A DNA stretch of 50,487 nt from CAIOGO01 sp964447445 (GTDB lineage Bacteria > Bipolaricaulota > Bipolaricaulia > UBA7950 > UBA9294): contig CAYUSW010000035.1 of the NCBI GenBank assembly GCA_964447445.1, positions 1 to 50,487 on the forward strand, given 5' to 3'. The translations under genes were made by a program, and so were the position numbers. This document shows positions 22,752 through 30,573 of this stretch, in pieces. Position 1 is the stretch's first letter; each line of letters starts with the position of its first letter. A model generated the notes under the pieces. The model saw only the letters and a program-made list of their open reading frames with translations, was not told the DNA's origin and did not search any database.

Positions 22752-25240
22752 TCCGCTTCGCCGCGCCGCTCTTCCTCCTTGCCCTGCCGGTGGCCGCCGC
22801 TCTGCTCTTCTGGCCCTCTCGCGGCAAGCTCGGCCGCCCCCTCCTTCGCACCCTCGTCGTCTTGCTCGTCGTTCTCGCGCTTTCGGAGCCGCGCATCGTT
22901 CGCGAGGATCCGACGAACAACGTCATGTTTCTCGTCGACCGCTCGGCCAGCGTCACGCGCAGCGTCTCCGACCGCGATGTCATCCTGGCGATGGAGACTG
23001 TCGCGGCCGTTGAGCCGCGATGGAAGTACGGTGCCATCTCATTTGCCGCCTCATCCGACATCGAGGTGCCGCTGGGGGGCGACCTCGCGCTGGCGCCTGC
23101 TCCCCTTCGGGATGCTGCGTCCAATCTGCATGACGCAGTGGAGCTTGCTCTGTCGGCGCTCCCCGCCGGCAGGCCCAATCAAATCGTGCTCTTCTCGGAC
23201 GGTCGGTTCACGTCGGACGTGGCGGCAGCCCTCGCCCAGGCGCAACTCGCGCGCGTCCCGATCTCCGTTGTCCCGACCGGGAATCCCTTGACCAGCGACG
23301 CGCGCGTCGCGACGCTCGTCGCGCCTGCGGAAGCAACGGTCGGGCGCCCCGTGGCCGTCGACGTCGGCATTGAGTCCATTGAGCCCGGCAGCGCCTCGAT
23401 CGCCGTCTACCGCAATGGGGATCTTGTCGATGTGCGGTCCAGCGAGCTGCTCGCCGGCAACTCGACGCATCGATTCACCGACTCGCCCCCCGACGCAGGG
23501 CTGTTCGAGTACAAGGCTATCGTGAAGAAGCCGAACGACGCCGTTCCCGAAAACGACGCGCGCTCGGTCTGCGTCCGCACCGTGAGTCACCCCTCGATTC
23601 TTGTGGTCGACCCTCGCGGCGATTCCGCAGTCCCCGCGCTCCTTCAATCGATCGGGCTCACGTTCGTCACTGTCCCGCGCGTTCCTCAACTCACAGCCTT
23701 GGCCGACTACCGCCAGGTCGTTCTCGCGGGGGAGCCGCTCGCGGACTTGACCGAACGAGAGTCCGAGGACCTCGCGCAGTTCGTCCGTTACCTCGGAGGG
23801 GGACTCTTCGCCGTCCTCGGAGAGCGAGACGTCAGAGGGTTCTCGTCGGGGCCGATCGACGACATCCTTCCCGTCTCCTTCACTGTTCCGGAGATCGGAA
23901 GGGAACCGAGCTTGGCGATCGTCTACCTCCTCGACCGGTCGAACAGCATGAACGAGGTGGCCGGCGCCAAGACGAAGATCCGCATCCTGCGAGAGGCGAC
24001 GGCAGCAAGCGTGCTGTTGCTGCCGAGCCAGACGCTCGTCGGAATCGTCGCCTTCCACGACCTCTACAGCTGGGTCTTCCCCCTGCAGACCCTCGGGGAT
24101 GGGACCGAGGCCTACCGCGCGATCGCTTCGGTCGGCGCCTTCGGAGGGACAGATCTCTACTACCCGCTCAACGACGCCGTGGACCGCCTCATTCAGGCGG
24201 ACGCGCGCGTGAAGCAAATCCTGATCATCTCGGACGGCCAGACGACGGAGGCAGGACGAGACTACCCCGGGCTCCTGAAGAAGCTGGACGAGCACCCCGA
24301 CATCACGCTCTCAGCCATCGGAGTCTCGTCGAACCCGAACATCTCCTTTCTCAGCCGCATGGTGGAGCGCGGGCGCGGCGAGCTCTACCTCGCCAACAGC
24401 TTCGCCACGCTCCCGCAGATCGCGATGCAAGTGACTCAGCGGCTGAGCCGGAGCCGCTTCGTCACCGGAGACATCTCCGTCACGCCCGCGGCGGGACCCC
24501 TGGCGGGTTTCACCGACCTGCCTCATCTGAAAGGGTATGTGCTCACCTACCCAAGGGCGGAAGCCGCGACGCTCCTCTGGGCCGACGAGGACCCCATCTT
24601 CGCCACGTGGCGCATCGGACTCGGCAGCGTCTCGGTCCTGAATGCCGATCTCGGCGGAGCGTGGTCGCCCGACTGGCTGGCGTGGACCCGCATGGCGGAG
24701 TTGTTCGATCGATTCATGCAAACGACAGAGCCCCTGGCTACCGTGGCGACGGGCGTCACGACCACACTCGGCGTGGGTCCTGAGATCTCGACGCTCGGAA
24801 TCGACGCCCGAACCTCCCGCGGCGCTTTCGACAACTTCCTTTCGTTCAGCGGCACCCTGCTCCCTGAAGCCGAACCCATCGCCGCTCGGCAGGCCGCCCC
24901 CGGATTCTACGAGGCGGACTTCGCCACCCCCGCCGAGGGCGCGCACGCCATCCTGATGCAGGAGAAACGCACGGGGCGGGCGTTCTCCCTCCCGGTCTCG
25001 ATCCCGTACTCGCGCGAGTACGACTCCTTTGGAGTGGATGTCGAGGCGCTGCGCGCTGTATCGAAGGCAACCCACGGCCAATACCTCTCCGAAGGAGTCG
25101 ATCTTGCACCCGTTCGCTCCCCGGGCGGACGCAGGGAGATCTCCCTCTTCCCCTACCTGCTTGGTGTGGCTCTCGCTCTGTTCCTCCTCGACCTCGGCCT
25201 CCGCGTCGCGAAGGGGAGATCCCACGCGACATCTGATTGA
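22748..25240 (+). CDS. Large membrane protein with two VWA domains around a GATase-like domain
   Basis: 830 residues. Two helices near 3-22 and 33-46 anchor the N-terminus. VWA domain 1 has MIDAS FLVDRSASVT (D64, S66, S68). A beta domain (190-280) and a GATase1-like segment (282-380, ILVVDPRGDSAVPALLQSIG) follow. VWA domain 2 has VYLLDRSNSMNE (D396, S398, S400) with GGTDLYYPL and IISDGQTTEAG. The C-terminal helix (FPYLLGVALALFLLDLGLRVA) ends in a basic tail. GTG 22748 overlaps the previous stop (GTGA). Similar proteins end MoxR/DUF58 operons. Two intact MIDAS sites in one chain suggest simultaneous binding of two partners. Confidence 0.87.
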   Translation: MIRFAAPLFLLALPVAAALLFWPSRGKLGRPLLRTLVVLLVVLALSEPRIVREDPTNNVMFLVDRSASVTRSVSDRDVILAMETVAAVEPRWKYGAISFAASSDIEVPLGGDLALAPAPLRDAASNLHDAVELALSALPAGRPNQIVLFSDGRFTSDVAAALAQAQLARVPISVVPTGNPLTSDARVATLVAPAEATVGRPVAVDVGIESIEPGSASIAVYRNGDLVDVRSSELLAGNSTHRFTDSPPDAGLFEYKAIVKKPNDAVPENDARSVCVRTVSHPSILVVDPRGDSAVPALLQSIGLTFVTVPRVPQLTALADYRQVVLAGEPLADLTERESEDLAQFVRYLGGGLFAVLGERDVRGFSSGPIDDILPVSFTVPEIGREPSLAIVYLLDRSNSMNEVAGAKTKIRILREATAASVLLLPSQTLVGIVAFHDLYSWVFPLQTLGDGTEAYRAIASVGAFGGTDLYYPLNDAVDRLIQADARVKQILIISDGQTTEAGRDYPGLLKKLDEHPDITLSAIGVSSNPNISFLSRMVERGRGELYLANSFATLPQIAMQVTQRLSRSRFVTGDISVTPAAGPLAGFTDLPHLKGYVLTYPRAEAATLLWADEDPIFATWRIGLGSVSVLNADLGGAWSPDWLAWTRMAELFDRFMQTTEPLATVATGVTTTLGVGPEISTLGIDARTSRGAFDNFLSFSGTLLPEAEPIAARQAAPGFYEADFATPAEGAHAILMQEKRTGRAFSLPVSIPYSREYDSFGVDVEALRAVSKATHGQYLSEGVDLAPVRSPGGRREISLFPYLLGVALALFLLDLGLRVAKGRSHATSD

Positions 25241-25264
25241 ACCTGGCGAACCCTTCTCTATAAT
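25237..25264 (+). promoter_or_regulatory. Promoter of tRNA-Pro / dnaX transcription unit
   Basis: TTGAAC (25237-25242), 16-base spacer, TATAAT (25259-25264). Near consensus. Transcription should begin about 25271, inside the first copy of the leader repeat. Confidence 0.75.
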
Positions 25265-25267
25265 CGG

Positions 25268-25378
25268 CGGGGAGCTCGAGAGCGCCCCCGCGGCCGAAGA
25301 TCGGCAAAGCCGGTCCAACGCACGGGGAGCAGCGGAACGACCTCCGCGGCCAAGGATCGGCGCAATCAGTCTCACGTG
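25268..25378 (+). repeat. Two tandem 55/56-base repeats forming the tRNA-Pro leader
   Basis: Unit 1 (25268-25322) and unit 2 (25323-25378) both start with CGGGGAG and share CCGCGGCC-AAGATCGGC-like cores at 25288 and 25344. The mature tRNA-Pro begins at 25379 with the same CGGGGAG. The 5' strand of the acceptor stem is thus present three times at 55-56 base intervals, and each copy could pair with the 3' strand CTCCCCG at 25445-25451. Confidence 0.7.
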
Positions 25379-25455
25379 CGGGGAGTGGCGCAGCCTGGTA
25401 GCGCGCCTGCTTTGGGAGCAGGAAGCCGCTGGTTCAAATCCAGTCTCCCCGACCA
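25379..25455 (+). tRNA. tRNA-Pro (anticodon TGG)
   Basis: 77 bases including an encoded CCA. Acceptor stem CGGGGAG pairs with CTCCCCG. The anticodon stem CCTGC/GCAGG encloses loop TTTGGGA, giving TGG. The T arm CTGG-TTCAAAT-CCAG is standard. It lies just upstream of dnaX on the same strand, behind a strong promoter. Confidence 0.97.
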
Positions 25456-25467
25456 GGGGGTGAAACG

Positions 25468-27015
25468 GTGAGCGAGTCAGCCGGGCATCTGTCGTTGTAC
25501 CGCCGGTGGAGGCCGCAGCGCTTCGCGGACGTCGTGGGGCAGGACGACACGGTCCGCACGTTGCGCAATGCCATCATCGCCCGCGACACGGCCCACGCGT
25601 ACCTGTTCGCGGGAGAGCGAGGCATCGGGAAGACCTCCGTCGCCCGGATTCTCTCGCGCGCCGTGAACTGCCTCGCGCTGTCAGAGGGCGAGCCCTGCAA
25701 CGCGTGTGCAAACTGCACGGCCATTGTCGGCGGGCGAACGCTGGATGTTGTGGAGATCGACGGCGCCTCCAATCGCGGCATCGACCACATCCGGAAACTC
25801 CGCGAGGAAGTGAACTTCGCCCCCACGGACCTGCGCATGAAGGTCTACATCATCGATGAGGTCCACATGTTGACCACGGAGGCCTTCAACGCTCTTCTCA
25901 AGACGCTCGAAGAGCCCCCATCTCATGCGATGTTCATCTTCGCAACGACGGAGCCTCACAAACTGCCGCGCACGATCGTGTCCCGCTGCCAGGCTTTTGA
26001 GTTCCGTCGCCTCTCGGTCGAAGCCATCGAGGCGCAGCTCAAGCGCATCGCGCGAGCGGAGAGCATCGGGCTGACCGACGGAGCCGCGGCCCTTCTGGCG
26101 CGACGCGCCAACGGTGGGCTCCGCGATGCCGTCGTCATGCTCGAACAAGCGGCAACCTACGAACGCGAGACCATCATGGAGACTGCCATTCTGGACATGT
26201 TGGGACTCGCCGCGAGAGAGACCCAGGTCGGCTTGATCGACGCGCTCGAACGCGCGGATCGGCGAGCCCTCCTCCAGATCATCGCCGAGCTGGCCGAGCG
26301 CGGGAAGGACCTTGAGATGTTCCTGGGCGACGTCGTTCTTCTCCTCCGCGAGAGGATCGCGGAATCTTCAACCACAGCGGAGCGCGACGTGGCCTTAGCC
26401 CGCGGCCTGCTGGCGGTGAAGACCGAATTGTTCCGAGCACTGGATCGACAAATCCGAATGGAAATCGGTCTCCTGGCGCTCGCTGACTCCCTGGCATCGC
26501 GAGCGTCTCCGGCGCCGAAGTCCGCGGCCACGCCCGGGCCGTCGAGCACGTCACCCAAGATCTCCACGCCGGGATCTCAAGCCCACTCCGGAAGCCGCCC
26601 TTCCGCCAACGCGGCATCGCCCTCCTCCGAGCCGAAGCTCGGCGCAGGGAGCGAGACACTCCCGCCGCTGTCTCCCGACCTTGCCAAAGCGTGGACCGCC
26701 TTGCTCGCCGAAGTGGAGAGGGATCGGATCGCCATTGCCGCATACCTGACCGAGGCATCCCCGGCGTCGGAGGGCACACTCCTTGTCCTCTGCTTTCATC
26801 CCGAGCACACGTTTCACAAGGAGAGCCTCGAGAAGAACGAGAGCATCCACTACGTCGCCGGAGCCGTGCGGCGGCACTTCGGCGACGCGTGGCGAGTCGA
26901 CGTTCGCTACAACCAGAACGTTGAGCGGAAGGCTCTTCCGCGGGAGCTTCTGCTCGAGAAGGCTCGGCTGGTGTGCGAGGCATTCGACGGACGCATTGTC
27001 AAGGAGGCATCGTGA
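25468..27015 (+). CDS. dnaX: DNA polymerase III subunit gamma/tau
   Basis: 515 residues. AAA+ clamp-loader ATPase with LYRRWRPQRFADVVGQD, Walker A GERGIGKTSVA, a zinc-binding set around CLALSEGEPCNACANC, Walker B IIDEVHML, and sensor 1 ATTEPHKLPRTIVSRCQ. Domain III follows to about residue 345, then a Ser/Pro-rich linker and a C-terminal domain (about 395-515) for polymerase contact. It loads the sliding clamp in the replisome. GTG 25468 follows GGGGGTGA. It overlaps ybaB by four bases, the common dnaX-ybaB pair; recR does not follow here. No obvious A-run frameshift signal for a short gamma form was seen. Confidence 0.96.
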   Translation: MSESAGHLSLYRRWRPQRFADVVGQDDTVRTLRNAIIARDTAHAYLFAGERGIGKTSVARILSRAVNCLALSEGEPCNACANCTAIVGGRTLDVVEIDGASNRGIDHIRKLREEVNFAPTDLRMKVYIIDEVHMLTTEAFNALLKTLEEPPSHAMFIFATTEPHKLPRTIVSRCQAFEFRRLSVEAIEAQLKRIARAESIGLTDGAAALLARRANGGLRDAVVMLEQAATYERETIMETAILDMLGLAARETQVGLIDALERADRRALLQIIAELAERGKDLEMFLGDVVLLLRERIAESSTTAERDVALARGLLAVKTELFRALDRQIRMEIGLLALADSLASRASPAPKSAATPGPSSTSPKISTPGSQAHSGSRPSANAASPSSEPKLGAGSETLPPLSPDLAKAWTALLAEVERDRIAIAAYLTEASPASEGTLLVLCFHPEHTFHKESLEKNESIHYVAGAVRRHFGDAWRVDVRYNQNVERKALPRELLLEKARLVCEAFDGRIVKEAS

Positions 27016-27341
27016 AGGGAATCGGGAATCTAGGGGGCCTGATGAAGCAGGCCAAGAAGCTTCAGGACGACCTCGAGCGCGCTCAGGCGGAGATTGCCGA
27101 CCTTCGGATCACGTCTACCGCCGGGGGAGGGATGGTGACGGCCACCGTGACAGGGAAGGGCGATCTGGTCGGACTCTCTCTTGAGCGTGAGGTCGTCGAT
27201 CCAGCCGACGTGGAGATGCTCTGTGACCTTGTCGTTGCCGCCGTCCAGGAGGCGCAGCGGAAGGCCCAGCAAGCGGCCCAGGACAAGCTCGGCCCGCTGG
27301 CGCAGGGGTTCGGAGGATTACCCGGACTCCCTGGCACGTAG
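27012..27341 (+). CDS. YbaB/EbfC-family nucleoid-associated protein
   Basis: 109 residues, typical length. LGGLMKQAKKLQDDLERAQAEI is the N-terminal helix, followed by the YbaB beta strands (GGGMVTATVTGKGDLVGLSL) and a C-terminal helix. The family forms tweezer-like dimers that bind DNA and is usually found beside dnaX and recR. GTG 27012 was chosen because AAGGAGG stands five bases upstream and the codon makes a GTGA overlap with dnaX. Confidence 0.93.
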   Translation: MKGIGNLGGLMKQAKKLQDDLERAQAEIADLRITSTAGGGMVTATVTGKGDLVGLSLEREVVDPADVEMLCDLVVAAVQEAQRKAQQAAQDKLGPLAQGFGGLPGLPGT

Positions 27342-27358
27342 GCAGGATCAGCGCTTCC

Positions 27359-27387
27359 TTGCGCACCCTCATGTGCTCCCGTATAGT
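27359..27387 (+). promoter_or_regulatory. Promoter of the zinc-ribbon gene pair
   Basis: TTGCGC (27359-27364), 17-base spacer, TATAGT (27382-27387): the same hexamers as the thiamine-operon promoter. Leader of about 24 bases before GTG 27418. Confidence 0.65.
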
Positions 27388-27417
27388 CGGGAGTAGCCGT
27401 TCCGGCCGGGGGTGACC

Positions 27418-28128
27418 GTGCTCAGTGAAACCAGGCAGCTGCTTGATCTCCAGCAGGCCGACGCCCGGTTGGCCGACGTGACCTCGCATCTTGATCGACT
27501 CTCCGCTCATCGTCGCCAGCTGGAGGAGCGCATCGCGCAGGAGCGGGCAGCCCTGGCGGCCCTTCGGGACGCGCTCCAGAAGTTGGAGCTCGAAAGCCGG
27601 GCTCGCAACCTCGAAGTCGACGAGCTAGACATGCACATCCGCGCGTATCAGGATCGTCTCGACAAGGGCATCATCAGCTTCAAGGAGATGGAAGACCTGC
27701 GCACGAAGATCGCGGGTGAGAGGACGCGCATTAACCACCTGGAGGATGACGCCCTCGACCTCATGACCCAGATCGAGGTGGCGCGTGCGGAGCTCGTGCA
27801 GGGCCAGGCGGATACCGCATCGCACGAGAAGCATCTGCAGGCACAGATGGAGGCCATCGCGGGCGAGATTCGCGAGACCGAAGAGGGGCGCCTCGCCCAG
27901 GCGCGCAGCGAACGGGATGCCTTGGCTGCCGCGACGCCGCCGTACCTCCTGGCGCGATACGAAGCGCTTCGCGTCACTTTCTCCAACCCGGTGGCCGCAA
28001 TCGAGCACTGTACGTGCGGCGGGTGCAAGATCCGCGTGAGCGCGAACGCCGTGGAGCGTGCCCGAGCGGGCAGGGAGATCGTCACGTGCGAACACTGCTC
28101 GCGCATTCTGCATGTCTTGCCGTCCTAA
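27418..28128 (+). CDS. DUF164-type coiled-coil protein with C-terminal zinc ribbon
   Basis: 236 residues. Residues 1-180 are almost all charged heptads (RLSAHRRQLEERIAQERAAL ...), predicting a long antiparallel coiled coil. The C-terminal ribbon has HCTCGGCKIRVSAN and VTCEHCSRIL, that is CxCxxC and CxxC spacing as in the DUF164/CdsZ C4 zinc-ribbon family. Members are linked to nucleic-acid or translation functions, not firmly. GTG 27418 is preferred over GTG 27412 because GGGGGTGA then stands at normal Shine-Dalgarno distance. The next gene starts 43 bases before its end. Confidence 0.82.
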   Translation: MLSETRQLLDLQQADARLADVTSHLDRLSAHRRQLEERIAQERAALAALRDALQKLELESRARNLEVDELDMHIRAYQDRLDKGIISFKEMEDLRTKIAGERTRINHLEDDALDLMTQIEVARAELVQGQADTASHEKHLQAQMEAIAGEIRETEEGRLAQARSERDALAAATPPYLLARYEALRVTFSNPVAAIEHCTCGGCKIRVSANAVERARAGREIVTCEHCSRILHVLPS

Positions 28129-28799
28129 GCCTGCTGTGCGCGCCATCCCTGGCTTCCGCCGGCGGGGTGCCGCTCCCGATCGGGAACCTCTCCGACTACG
28201 GCGCCGTGTTTGACCGACATGGTCGCGCAGAGGTCGATGCATCCATCGCGGAGATGTCGAAGCTGCTGCGCCTCGACGTCTACATCCTTCTCACCTGGGA
28301 GAGCGACGGCGCGAGCGTCAGCCAACTCGCCAGTGCTGTGTTCTCAGCCTGGGGCCTCGCGCCTCGTCGCGCCCTTCTCGCCGTGTTCCTGCGGACCGGC
28401 CCCGATTGGGCCGCCAGCGTCGCCGCGAGCAGCAGCGTGCGCGCCGAGCTGGCCGGCATCGAGCAGCGCCTCCAACAGCGCATGGCAGACCTCGTGGAGC
28501 ATCGTCGCATCGAAGAGGCCGTCCGCGCGATGTTCGACGAACTCAAACGCCTGCCCGCAGCTCAGCGGGCGAGCGCCGCGCCGGCCAAGGCAGAGCCGTC
28601 CGAGCGCCGCAGAGCCCCGACCGGGGCCGTCCTTGGGGGAGCCGCGGCGTTCGTCGTCCTCCTCGCCCTTCTCATTCGCTGGCGCGTCTGTCCCCGATGC
28701 GCCGGGATCCTCCGCGCGGAGCGCTCGCGGGTCCGCGCCAGAAGACGCGCCGACCGCGTATACTCTTGCCGTCGCTGCGGGTATCGACGCGAGCGATAG
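28086..28799 (+). CDS. TPM-like secreted/membrane protein with cytosolic zinc ribbon
   Basis: 237 residues from GTG 28086. A signal sequence (LLAHSACLAVLSLLCAPSLASA, about 4-25) is followed by a TPM/YgcG-like domain (IGNLSDYGAVFDRHGRAEVD ... VYILLTWESDGASVSQLA). A transmembrane helix lies near 178-198 (AVLGGAAAFVVLLALLIRW), and a short zinc ribbon VCPRCAGIL ... SCRRCGYRR ends the protein. The TPM domain would sit outside the inner membrane and the ribbon inside. Function unknown. The stop TAG (28797-28799) touches the rnpB P1 helix, and the rnpB promoter must lie within this gene (TATACT at 28759-28764). Confidence 0.7.
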   Translation: MRTLLAHSACLAVLSLLCAPSLASAGGVPLPIGNLSDYGAVFDRHGRAEVDASIAEMSKLLRLDVYILLTWESDGASVSQLASAVFSAWGLAPRRALLAVFLRTGPDWAASVAASSSVRAELAGIEQRLQQRMADLVEHRRIEEAVRAMFDELKRLPAAQRASAAPAKAEPSERRRAPTGAVLGGAAAFVVLLALLIRWRVCPRCAGILRAERSRVRARRRADRVYSCRRCGYRRER

Positions 28800-29138
28800 G
28801 GAGAGGGTTAGAGAGACGCCGGCCGGCAGCAAGAGCGTTGGCTGGAGGAAAGTCCGGACTCCGCAGGGCAGGCCACTGAGGAAACCTCAGCGGGGGCGAC
28901 CCTCGGGACAGTGCAACAGAGAGCAGACCGCCGATGGCCCGGCACGCCGGGATCAGGCAAGGGTGAAACGGTGGTGTAAGAGACCACCAGCGGCTCGGGC
29001 GACCGAGTCGGCTTGGCAAACCCTGGCCGGAGCAAGGCCAAGTAGGAAGGCGTTTGAGGACGGCCCGTCCAAGCCTTCGGGTAGGCCGCACAGATGAATG
29101 TCTCTCCGCGACAGAATCCGGCTTACCGACCCTCTCCC
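28799..29138 (+). ncRNA. rnpB: RNase P RNA, bacterial class A
   Basis: About 340 bases. The universally conserved elements are present in order: GGAGGAAAGTCCGGACTCC (28843-28861), ACAGAGAGCAGACCGCC (about 28916-28932), AAGGGTGAAACGGTGGTGTA with AGAGACCACCAG (28959-28990), and ACAGAATCCGGCTTAC near the 3' end (29111-29126). P1 is a perfect ten-base helix: GGGAGAGGGT (28799-28808) with ACCCTCTCCC (29129-29138). A T6 run (29141-29146) follows. It removes 5' leaders from tRNA precursors. The end matches the stop codon of the upstream gene, so it is probably cut from a longer transcript or starts inside that gene. Confidence 0.97.
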
Positions 29139-29144
29139 CGTTTT

Positions 29145-29183
29145 TTGTGTGGAACCGCCCCAGTGGGGCCAAGAACCCCACAA
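29145..29183. other. Nested hairpin between rnpB and the peptidase promoter
   Basis: TTGTGTGG (29145-29152) can pair with CCCCACAA (29176-29183) with one mismatch, and inside it GCCCC-AGT-GGGGC (29157-29169) forms a short tight stem. It comes after, not before, the T6 run, so it is not a classical terminator for rnpB. It may insulate the two units. Confidence 0.35.
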
Positions 29184-29200
29184 CGCTGACACAATTCGGC

Positions 29201-29229
29201 TTGCCGTGTTCACGAGGCAACCTTATACT
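29201..29229 (+). promoter_or_regulatory. Promoter of the peptidase-rpe-ribD operon
   Basis: TTGCCG (29201-29206), 17-base spacer, TATACT (29224-29229). GAGGAGG (29246-29252) follows in the leader. Confidence 0.65.
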
Positions 29230-29263
29230 TCGTCGCACATGGCATGAGGAGGCGTTGGGAACG

Positions 29264-29935
29264 ATGTTCGACATGATGAGTCTCGTGATCTTGCTGCCGG
29301 CGGTCGTTCTCGCGGCGTACGCGCAGTGGAAAGTCCATTCGACGTACACCCGCTACTCAACGGTCGATGTCGCTCGCCGTCTGACCGCCGAGGAAGCGGC
29401 TCGGCGCATTCTGAGCGCCGAGTACGTTGAGGGCGTGAGCTATGAGCGAACCGAACGGCGCCTCGGCGACCACTACGACCCACGCAAGAAGGTCCTCCGT
29501 CTGTCCGCACCTGAGTCGAGTTCCGTCGCGGCCATCGGCGTGGCCGCTCACGAGGCCGGCCACGCAATTCAGCACGCCAAGAGCTTCGCCCCTCTCGTGC
29601 TGCGAACGGCCATCGTTCCGATCGCCAACTTCGGCTCTCAGCTCGCGATCCCCCTCTTCGTCCTCGGGATCTTCACGCGTCTTCCGGTCCTCATGACCGC
29701 AGGCATTGTCCTCTTCTCTACTGCAGTCTTGTTTACCCTCGTCACGCTGCCCGTCGAGTTTGATGCCAGCCGCAGAGCTGTCCGCGCGTTGGAGCACTCC
29801 GGCATGGTGACGGTCGAGGAACTCGGCGCCGTCAAGCAGGTCTTGTCTGCCGCTGCGCTAACGTACGTCGCCGCAGCGGCCATGGCCGCGCTGCAACTCG
29901 TGATGTTGCTCTTGTCGGCGAACCGCCGCCGATGA
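29264..29935 (+). CDS. YugP-like membrane zinc metallopeptidase
   Basis: 223 residues from ATG 29264. A membrane helix lies at 5-20 (LVILLPAVVLAAYAQWKV). The zinc motif HEAGHA is in VAAHEAGHAIQHAKSF near residue 98, preceded by DHYDPRKKVLRLS. Two to three further helices follow (IAIPLFVLGIF-like, AGIVLFSTAVLFTLVTLPVE, then ALQLVMLLL), matching the neutral zinc metallopeptidase family PF04298. VEFDASRRA carries the conserved acidic third-ligand region. Start choice is uncertain: GAGGAGG is 11 bases from ATG 29264, and an in-frame TTG at 29255 is closer. It overlaps rpe (ATGA). Confidence 0.88.
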   Translation: MFDMMSLVILLPAVVLAAYAQWKVHSTYTRYSTVDVARRLTAEEAARRILSAEYVEGVSYERTERRLGDHYDPRKKVLRLSAPESSSVAAIGVAAHEAGHAIQHAKSFAPLVLRTAIVPIANFGSQLAIPLFVLGIFTRLPVLMTAGIVLFSTAVLFTLVTLPVEFDASRRAVRALEHSGMVTVEELGAVKQVLSAAALTYVAAAAMAALQLVMLLLSANRRR

Positions 29936-30573
29936 AGCTTGCGCCGTCGCTTCTCGCCGCGGACTTCGCAGATCTTCTGGCCGAGGCCGCATCCGTTGCA
30001 CCGCTCGCCTCGCGGCTCCACTGGGACGTGATGGACGGTCACTTCGTCCCCAACCTCACGTTCGGCCCCCCCGTGGTCAACGCATTGCGGCACCGTCTGG
30101 ACCTCCCATTCGAGATCCATCTGATGATCGACCGACCGGCGACGTACGCCGCGCAGTTCGACGTGCGTCCCGGCGACTGCATCATCTTCCACGTCGAGGC
30201 TCCCGATCCCGCGAAGCAGACCATCGCCGCGATTCGGAAGACGGGAGCCCGCGTCGGCGTCTCGCTGCGCCCGCGGACAAGTCTGGATCGCGTCCTCCCC
30301 TTTCTGGACGTCGTCTCGCTTGTCCTTGTCATGAGCGTCGAGCCCGGATTCGGCGGACAAGCCTTCAGGCCTGAATCCTTGGATCGATTGCGCGCTGTCA
30401 GGCAAGCCGTCCGCGGCCGCGAGATCGAGATCGCCGTGGACGGAGGTATCCACGCGGGCAACGTCGCGGAGGTCGTCGCCGCAGGCGGAGAGGTCATCGT
30501 GGCGGGCTCCGCCATCTTCTCCGCCGCCGACCGCTTGGCCGCAATGCGCGCCCTGCTGGAGGCCGCGGAGTGA
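29932..30573 (+). CDS. rpe: Ribulose-phosphate 3-epimerase
   Basis: 213 residues, a TIM barrel. Signatures: LAPSLLAADFADL-like start, LHWDVMDGHFVPNLTFGPPV with the catalytic and metal aspartate, FEIHLMIDRP, VLVMSVEPGFGGQAF, and the phosphate-binding AVDGGIHAGN ... VAGSAIF. It interconverts ribulose-5-phosphate and xylulose-5-phosphate in the pentose phosphate pathway. It is translationally coupled at both ends (ATGA with the peptidase, GTGA with ribD). Supplying ribulose-5-phosphate next to a riboflavin gene makes biochemical sense. Confidence 0.96.
   Translation: MKLAPSLLAADFADLLAEAASVAPLASRLHWDVMDGHFVPNLTFGPPVVNALRHRLDLPFEIHLMIDRPATYAAQFDVRPGDCIIFHVEAPDPAKQTIAAIRKTGARVGVSLRPRTSLDRVLPFLDVVSLVLVMSVEPGFGGQAFRPESLDRLRAVRQAVRGREIEIAVDGGIHAGNVAEVVAAGGEVIVAGSAIFSAADRLAAMRALLEAAE

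Noticed and set aside
23051..24295. Long minus-strand open frame (414 codons) opposite the double-VWA gene
   Set aside because: Its translation is rich in Arg, Asp and Gly with no recognisable domain, and the plus-strand frame has clear VWA motifs. It is a codon-bias shadow in GC-rich DNA.
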